A stretch of DNA of 64,000 bases, from positions 1,178,001 through 1,242,000 of the forward strand of contig JBAIAA010000321.1 in the NCBI GenBank assembly GCA_037893245.1. The letters are read 5' to 3'. This document shows, one piece after another, positions 59,275 to 64,000 of the stretch. How positions within the stretch are numbered: position 1 is the first letter of the stretch; the number at the start of each line of letters is the position of its first letter. The stretch comes from Crossaster papposus (taxonomy: Eukaryota; Echinodermata; Asteroidea; Velatida; Solasteridae). Under the pieces are notes generated by a model. That model was not told the DNA's origin. It made no database searches and saw only the letters and a list, made by a program, of their open reading frames with translations. A program made the position numbers and the translations under genes.

Positions 59275-59559
59275 TTTTGTTTAATTTGGTCTTTAATTTC
59301 GGTTTCTTTAAATGGTGCTCGTGCGTATTATGTATCTCAGTGTATTAACTGTGATAATTAACCAGAGTATTACGACTTACCGTATTAAGTGATTCGGCTG
59401 CAGTCGAGCCGTCTTAGGGAAATCACTCGAGTCGAGTTGAGACATAAGGGTCAGTATAGGGTCGAATAAAGTCGCAGTGTGCATTTGAGTAGAGTCGAGT
59501 GAGCAGTTTTTGCCACCCGGCTTGGATATGGTGCTAGGCATTCCGTATCCCCTCCCGAA

Positions 59560-59631
59560 GCGTTGGTGGTATAGCGGTTAGAATAGTTGCCTTCCAAGCA
59601 ATTGACCCCGGTTCAACTCCCGGCCAACGCA
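59560..59631 (+). tRNA. tRNA-Gly(TCC), copy 118, G50C
   Basis: The central T-stem pair G-C becomes C-C. Unit markers CAGTGTATT and CATTTGAG. Duplicate of copy 125. Confidence 0.8.
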
Positions 59632-59916
59632 TTTTGTTTAATTTTGTATTTAATTTCGGTTTCTTTAAATGGTGCTCGTGCGTATTATGTATCTCAGTGC
59701 ATTAACTGTGATAATTAACCAGAGTATTACGACTTACCGTATTAAGTGATTCGGCTGCAGTCGAGCCGTCTTAGGGAAATCACTCGAGTCGAGTTGAGAC
59801 ATAAGGGTCAGTATAGGTTCGAATAAAGTCGCAGTGTGCATTTTAGTAGAGTCGAGTGAGCAGTTTTTGCCACCCGGCTTGGATATGGTGCTAGGCATTC
59901 CGTATCCCCTCCCGAA

Positions 59917-60702
59917 GCGTTGGTGGTATAGCGGTTAGAATAGTTGCCTTCCAAGCAATTGACCCGGGTTCAACTCCCGGCCAACGCATTTTGTTTAATT
60001 TTGTATTTAATTTCGGTTTCTTTAAATGGTGCTCGTGCGTATTATGTATCTCAGTGCATTAACTGTGATAATTAACCAGAGTATTACGACTTACCGTATT
60101 AAGTGATTCGGCTGCAGTCGAGCCGTCTTAGGGAAATCACTCGAGTCGAGTAGAGACATAAGGGTCAGTATAGGGTCGAATAAAGTCGCATTGTGCATTT
60201 TAGTAGAGTCGAGTGAGCAGTTTTTGCCACCCGGCTTGGATATGGTGCTAGGCATTCCGTATCCCCTCCCGAAGCGTTGGTGGTATAGCGGTTAGAATAG
60301 TTGCCTTCCAAGCAATTGACCCGGGTTCAACTCCCGGCCAACGCATTTTGTTTAATTTTGTATTTAATTTCGGTTTCTTTAAATGGTGCTCGTGCGTATG
60401 ATGTATCTCAGTGCATTAACTGTGATAATTAACCAGAGTATTACGACTTACCGTATTAAGTGATTCGGCTGCAGTCGAGCCGTCTTAGGGAAATCACTGG
60501 AGTCGAGTTGAGACATAAGGGTCAGTATAGGGTCGAATAAAGTCGCAGTGTGCATTTTAGTAGAGTCGAGTGAGCAGTTTTTGCCACCCGGCTTGGATAT
60601 GGTGCTAGGCATTCCGTATCCCCTCCCGAAGCGTTGGTGGTATAGCGGTTAGAATAGTTGCCTTCCAAGCAATTGACCCGGGTTCAACTCCCGGCCAACG
60701 CA
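59917..60702 (+). tRNA. tRNA-Gly(TCC), copies 119-121, canonical
   Basis: Starts 59917, 60274, 60631. Copy 119 has AGGTTCGAATAA, a closer B-box look-alike in the spacer; 120 and 121 repeat the markers of 113 and 114. Confidence 0.97.
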
Positions 60703-60987
60703 TTTTGTTTAATTTTGTATTTAATTTCGGTTTCTTTAAATGGTGCTCGTGCGTATTATGTATCTCAGTGCATTAACTGTGATAATTAACCAGAGTATTA
60801 CGACTTACCGTATTAAGTGATTCGGCTGCAGTCGAGCCGTCTTAGGGAAATCACTCGAGTCGAGTTGAGACATAAGGGTCAGTATAGGGTCGAATAAAGT
60901 CGCAGTGTGCATTTTAGTAGAGTCGAGTGAGCAGTTTTTGCCACCCGGCTTGGATATGGTGCTAGGCATTCCGTATCCCCTCCCGAA

Positions 60988-61059
60988 ACGTTGGTGGTAT
61001 AGCGGTTAGAATAGTTGCCTTCCAAGCAATTGACCCGGGTTCAACTCCCGGCCAACGCA
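60988..61059 (+). tRNA. tRNA-Gly(TCC), copy 122, G1A
   Basis: Matches copy 115 in gene and tail. Confidence 0.82.
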
Positions 61060-61344
61060 TTTTGTTTAATTTTGTATTTAATTTCGGTTTCTTTAAATTG
61101 TGCTCGTGCGTATTATGTATCTCAGTGCATTAACTGTGATAATTAACCAGAGTATTACGACTTACCGTATTAAGTGATTCGGCTGCAGTCGAGCCGTCTT
61201 AGGGAAATCACTCGAGTCGAGTTGAGACATAAGGGTCAGTATAGGGTCGAATAAAGTCGCAGTGTGCATTTTAGTAGAGTTGAGTGAGCAGTTTTTGCCA
61301 CCCGGCTTGGATATGGTGCTAGGCATTCCGTATCCCCTCCCGAA

Positions 61345-61773
61345 GCGTTGGTGGTATAGCGGTTAGAATAGTTGCCTTCCAAGCAATTGACCCGGGTTCA
61401 ACTCCCGGCCAACGCATTTTGTTTAATTTTGTATTTAATTTCGGTTTCTTTAAATGGTGCTCGTGCGTATTATGTATCTCAGTGCATTAACTGTGATAAT
61501 TAACCAGAGTATTACGACTTACCGTATTAAGTGATTCGGCTGCAGTCGAGCCGTCTTAGGGAAATCACTCGAGTCGAGTTGAGACATAAGGGTCAGTATA
61601 GGGTCGAATAAAGTCGCAGTGTGCATTTTAGTAGAGTCGAGTGAGCAGTTGTTGCCACCCGGCTTGGATATGGTGCTAGGCATTCCGTATCCCCTCCCGA
61701 AGCGTTGGTGGTATAGCGGTTAGAATAGTTGCCTTCCAAGCAATTGACCCGGGTTCAACTCCCGGCCAACGCA
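61345..61773 (+). tRNA. tRNA-Gly(TCC), copies 123-124, canonical
   Basis: Starts 61345 and 61702. Copy 123 has GAGTTGAGTG; copy 124 has a private CAGTTGTTGCC. Confidence 0.97.
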
Positions 61774-62058
61774 TTTTGTTTAATTTTGTATTTAATTTCG
61801 GTTTCTTTAAATGGTGCTCGTGCGTATTATGTATCTCAGTGTATTAACTGTGATAATTAACCAGAGTATTACGACTTACCGTATTAAGTGATTCGGCTGC
61901 AGTCGAGCCGTCTTAGGGAAATCACTCGAGTCGAGTTGAGACATAAGGGTCAGTATAGGGTCGAATAAAGTCGCAGTGTGCATTTGAGTAGAGTCGAGTG
62001 AGCAGTTTTTGCCACCCGGCTTGGATATGGTGCTAGGCATTCCGTATCCCCTCCCGAA

Positions 62059-62130
62059 GCGTTGGTGGTATAGCGGTTAGAATAGTTGCCTTCCAAGCAA
62101 TTGACCCCGGTTCAACTCCCGGCCAACGCA
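62059..62130 (+). tRNA. tRNA-Gly(TCC), copy 125, G50C
   Basis: Matches copy 118 in gene and spacer, seven units away. Confidence 0.8.
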
Positions 62131-62415
62131 TTTTGTTTAATTTTGTATTTAATTTCGGTTTCTTTAAATGGTGCTCGTGCGTATTATGTATCTCAGTGCA
62201 TTAACTGTGATAATTAACCAGAGTATTACGACTTACCGTATTAAGTGATTCGGCTGCAGTCGAGCCGTCTTAGGGAAATCACTCGAGTCGAGTTGAGACG
62301 TAAGGGTCAGTATAGGTTCGAATAAAGTCGCAGTGTGCATTTTAGTAGAGTCGAGTGAGCAGTTTTTGCCACCCGGCTTGGATATGGTGCTAGGCATTCC
62401 GTATCCCCTCCCGAA

Positions 62416-63558
62416 GCGTTGGTGGTATAGCGGTTAGAATAGTTGCCTTCCAAGCAATTGACCCGGGTTCAACTCCCGGCCAACGCATTTTGTTTAATTT
62501 TGTATTTAATTTCGGTTTCTTTAAATGGTGCTCGTGCGTATTATGTATCTCAGTGCATTAACTGTGATAATTAACCAGAGTATTACGACTTACTGTATTA
62601 AGTGATTCGGCTGCAGTCGAGCCGTCTTAGGGAAATCACTCGAGTCGACTTGAGACATAAGGGTCAGTATAGGGTCGAATAAAGTCGCAGTGTGCATTTT
62701 AGTAGAGTCGAGTGAGCAGTTTTTGCCACCCGGCTTGGATATTGTGCTAGGCATTCCGTATCCCCTCCCGAAGCGTTGGTGGTATAGCGGTTAGAATAGT
62801 TGCCTTCCAAGCAATTGACCCGGGTTCAACTCCCGGCCAACGCATTTTGTTTAATTTTGTATTTAATTTCGGTTTCTTTAAATGGTGCTCGTGCGTATTA
62901 TGTATCTCAGTGCATTAACTGTGATAATTAACCAGAGTATTACGACTTACCGTATTAAGTGATTCGGCTGCAGTCGAGCCGTCTTAGGGAAATCACTCGA
63001 GTCGAGTAGAGACATAAGGGTCAGTATAGGGTCGAATAAAGTCGCATTGTGCATTTTAGTAGAGTCGAGTGAGCAGTTTTTGCCACCCGGCTTGGATATG
63101 GTGCTAGGCATTCCGTATCCCCTCCCGAAGCGTTGGTGGTATAGCGGTTAGAATAGTTGCCTTCCAAGCAATTGACCCGGGTTCAACTCCCGGCCAACGC
63201 ATTTTGTTTAATTTTGTATTTAATTTCGGTTTCTTTAAATGGTGCTCGTGCGTATGATGTATCTCAGTGCATTAACTGTGATAATTAACCAGAGTATTAC
63301 GACTTACCGTATTAAGTGATTCGGCTGCAGTCGAGCCGTCTTAGGGAAATCACTGGAGTCGAGTTGAGACATAAGGGTCAGTATAGGGTCGAATAAAGTC
63401 GCAGTGTGCATTTTAGTAGAGTCGAGTGAGCAGTTTTTGCCACCCGGCTTGGATATGGTGCTAGGCATTCCGTATCCCCTCCCGAAGCGTTGGTGGTATA
63501 GCGGTTAGAATAGTTGCCTTCCAAGCAATTGACCCGGGTTCAACTCCCGGCCAACGCA
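62416..63558 (+). tRNA. tRNA-Gly(TCC), copies 126-129, canonical
   Basis: Starts 62416, 62773, 63130, 63487. Copy 126 repeats the AGGTTCGAATAA spacer. Copy 127 is an extra unit not in the 7-unit pattern (GTCGACTTGAG, GATATTGTGC). Copies 128-129 restart the pattern. Confidence 0.97.
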
Positions 63559-63843
63559 TTTTGTTTAATTTTGTATTTAATTTCGGTTTCTTTAAATGGT
63601 GCTCGTGCGTATTATGTATCTCAGTGCATTAACTGTGATAATTAACCAGAGTATTACGACTTACCGTATTAAGTGATTCGGCTGCAGTCGAGCCGTCTTA
63701 GGGAAATCACTCGAGTCGAGTTGAGACATAAGGGTCAGTATAGGGTCGAATAAAGTCGCAGTGTGCATTTTAGTAGAGTCGAGTGAGCAGTTTTTGCCAC
63801 CCGGCTTGGATATGGTGCTAGGCATTCCGTATCCCCTCCCGAA

Positions 63844-63915
63844 ACGTTGGTGGTATAGCGGTTAGAATAGTTGCCTTCCAAGCAATTGACCCGGGTTCAA
63901 CTCCCGGCCAACGCA
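63844..63915 (+). tRNA. tRNA-Gly(TCC), copy 130, G1A
   Basis: Last complete tRNA in the window; matches copies 115 and 122. Confidence 0.82.
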
Positions 63916-64000
63916 TTTTGTTTAATTTTGTATTTAATTTCGGTTTCTTTAAATTGTGCTCGTGCGTATTATGTATCTCAGTGCATTAACTGTGATAATT

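Larger units (their letters stand above)
57537..63962 (+). repeat. 7-unit higher-order repeat, two full and one partial copy
   Basis: Units 113-119 (57537-60035) and 120-126 (60036-62534) match marker by marker. Unit 127 intervenes, then 128-130 (62892-63962) restart the same series: GAGTAGAGAC; CGTATGATG with CACTGGAG; G1A. The third copy continues beyond the window. Private changes in units 117, 124 and 126 show some time since duplication. Confidence 0.9.
17552..64000 (+). repeat. tandem array of 357-bp units, each with one tRNA-Gly(TCC)
   Basis: The unit starts TGCGTATTATGTATCTCAG at 17552 and recurs every 357 bp to the window edge, giving 130 full units and the first 38 bp of another. 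All units have the same orientation. Each has a 238-bp upstream spacer, the 72-bp tRNA gene and a 47-bp downstream tail. Units differ by a few substitutions at most. The only length change seen is one extra G after the tRNA of copy 45 (about 33574). Spacer landmarks in unit 1 are three direct GTCGAG motifs (17633, 17661, 17724), a CTCGAG palindrome (17656) and a CTGCAG palindrome. No second gene was found in the spacer on either strand. The left edge is sharp; the right edge lies outside the window. Confidence 0.99.

Noticed and set aside
17552-64000. CRISPR array or rDNA-type repeat
   Set aside because: The period is 357 bp with no short repeat/spacer alternation, and the unit holds a Pol III tRNA gene, not rRNA.

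Overview
This window is eukaryotic and most likely from a marine invertebrate. The evidence is an AT-rich non-coding background, metazoan-type transposons (piggyBac, Ty3/Gypsy, several small inverted-repeat elements), a spliced transposase gene, and tRNA genes with internal Pol III promoters and no encoded CCA. The phylum cannot be fixed from the sequence; an echinoderm, other invertebrate deuterostome or mollusc is a guess. No complete host protein gene is visible.

Positions 1-17551 are a transposon-rich flank. It holds diverged short tandem repeats (1-430), a TTAA-flanked palindromic element (1106-1475), two nested MITE-like elements with matching 9-bp target duplications (1572-2125), a possible host first exon (about 2520-2681), a decayed Ty3/Gypsy pol fossil (about 3500-4450), G/C-tract-punctuated tandem repeats (4500-5040), and an unnamed repeat family (5350-6229 and 9515-9925). 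Inserted in that family is a piggyBac element (6230-9514) with both terminal repeats, TTAA duplications and a two-exon transposase gene carrying two frameshifts. A second, GC-rich Ty3/Gypsy pol fossil (about 13797-15993) lies between inverted copies of another repeat.

Positions 17552-64000 are one uninterrupted head-to-tail array of a 357-bp unit, each holding one 72-nt tRNA-Gly with anticodon TCC on the + strand, followed at once by a TTTT terminator. There are 130 tRNA copies and a 131st unit begins at the right edge, so the array continues beyond the window. Copy k starts at 17790+357(k-1) for k=1-45 and one base later for k=46-130, because of a single inserted G near 33574. By eye about 94 copies are identical to the canonical tRNA and about 36 carry one or more substitutions, many of them breaking a stem pair. 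Marker substitutions recur with regular spacing and show higher-order duplications of 14, 7, 5, 4 and 3 units, the signature of unequal exchange and segmental duplication inside the array.

The most notable content is this tRNA-Gly(TCC) mega-array: its homogeneity, its nested duplication history, and the way defective tRNA copies have been amplified with sound ones. All copy and variant counts come from reading the sequence, not from a program.
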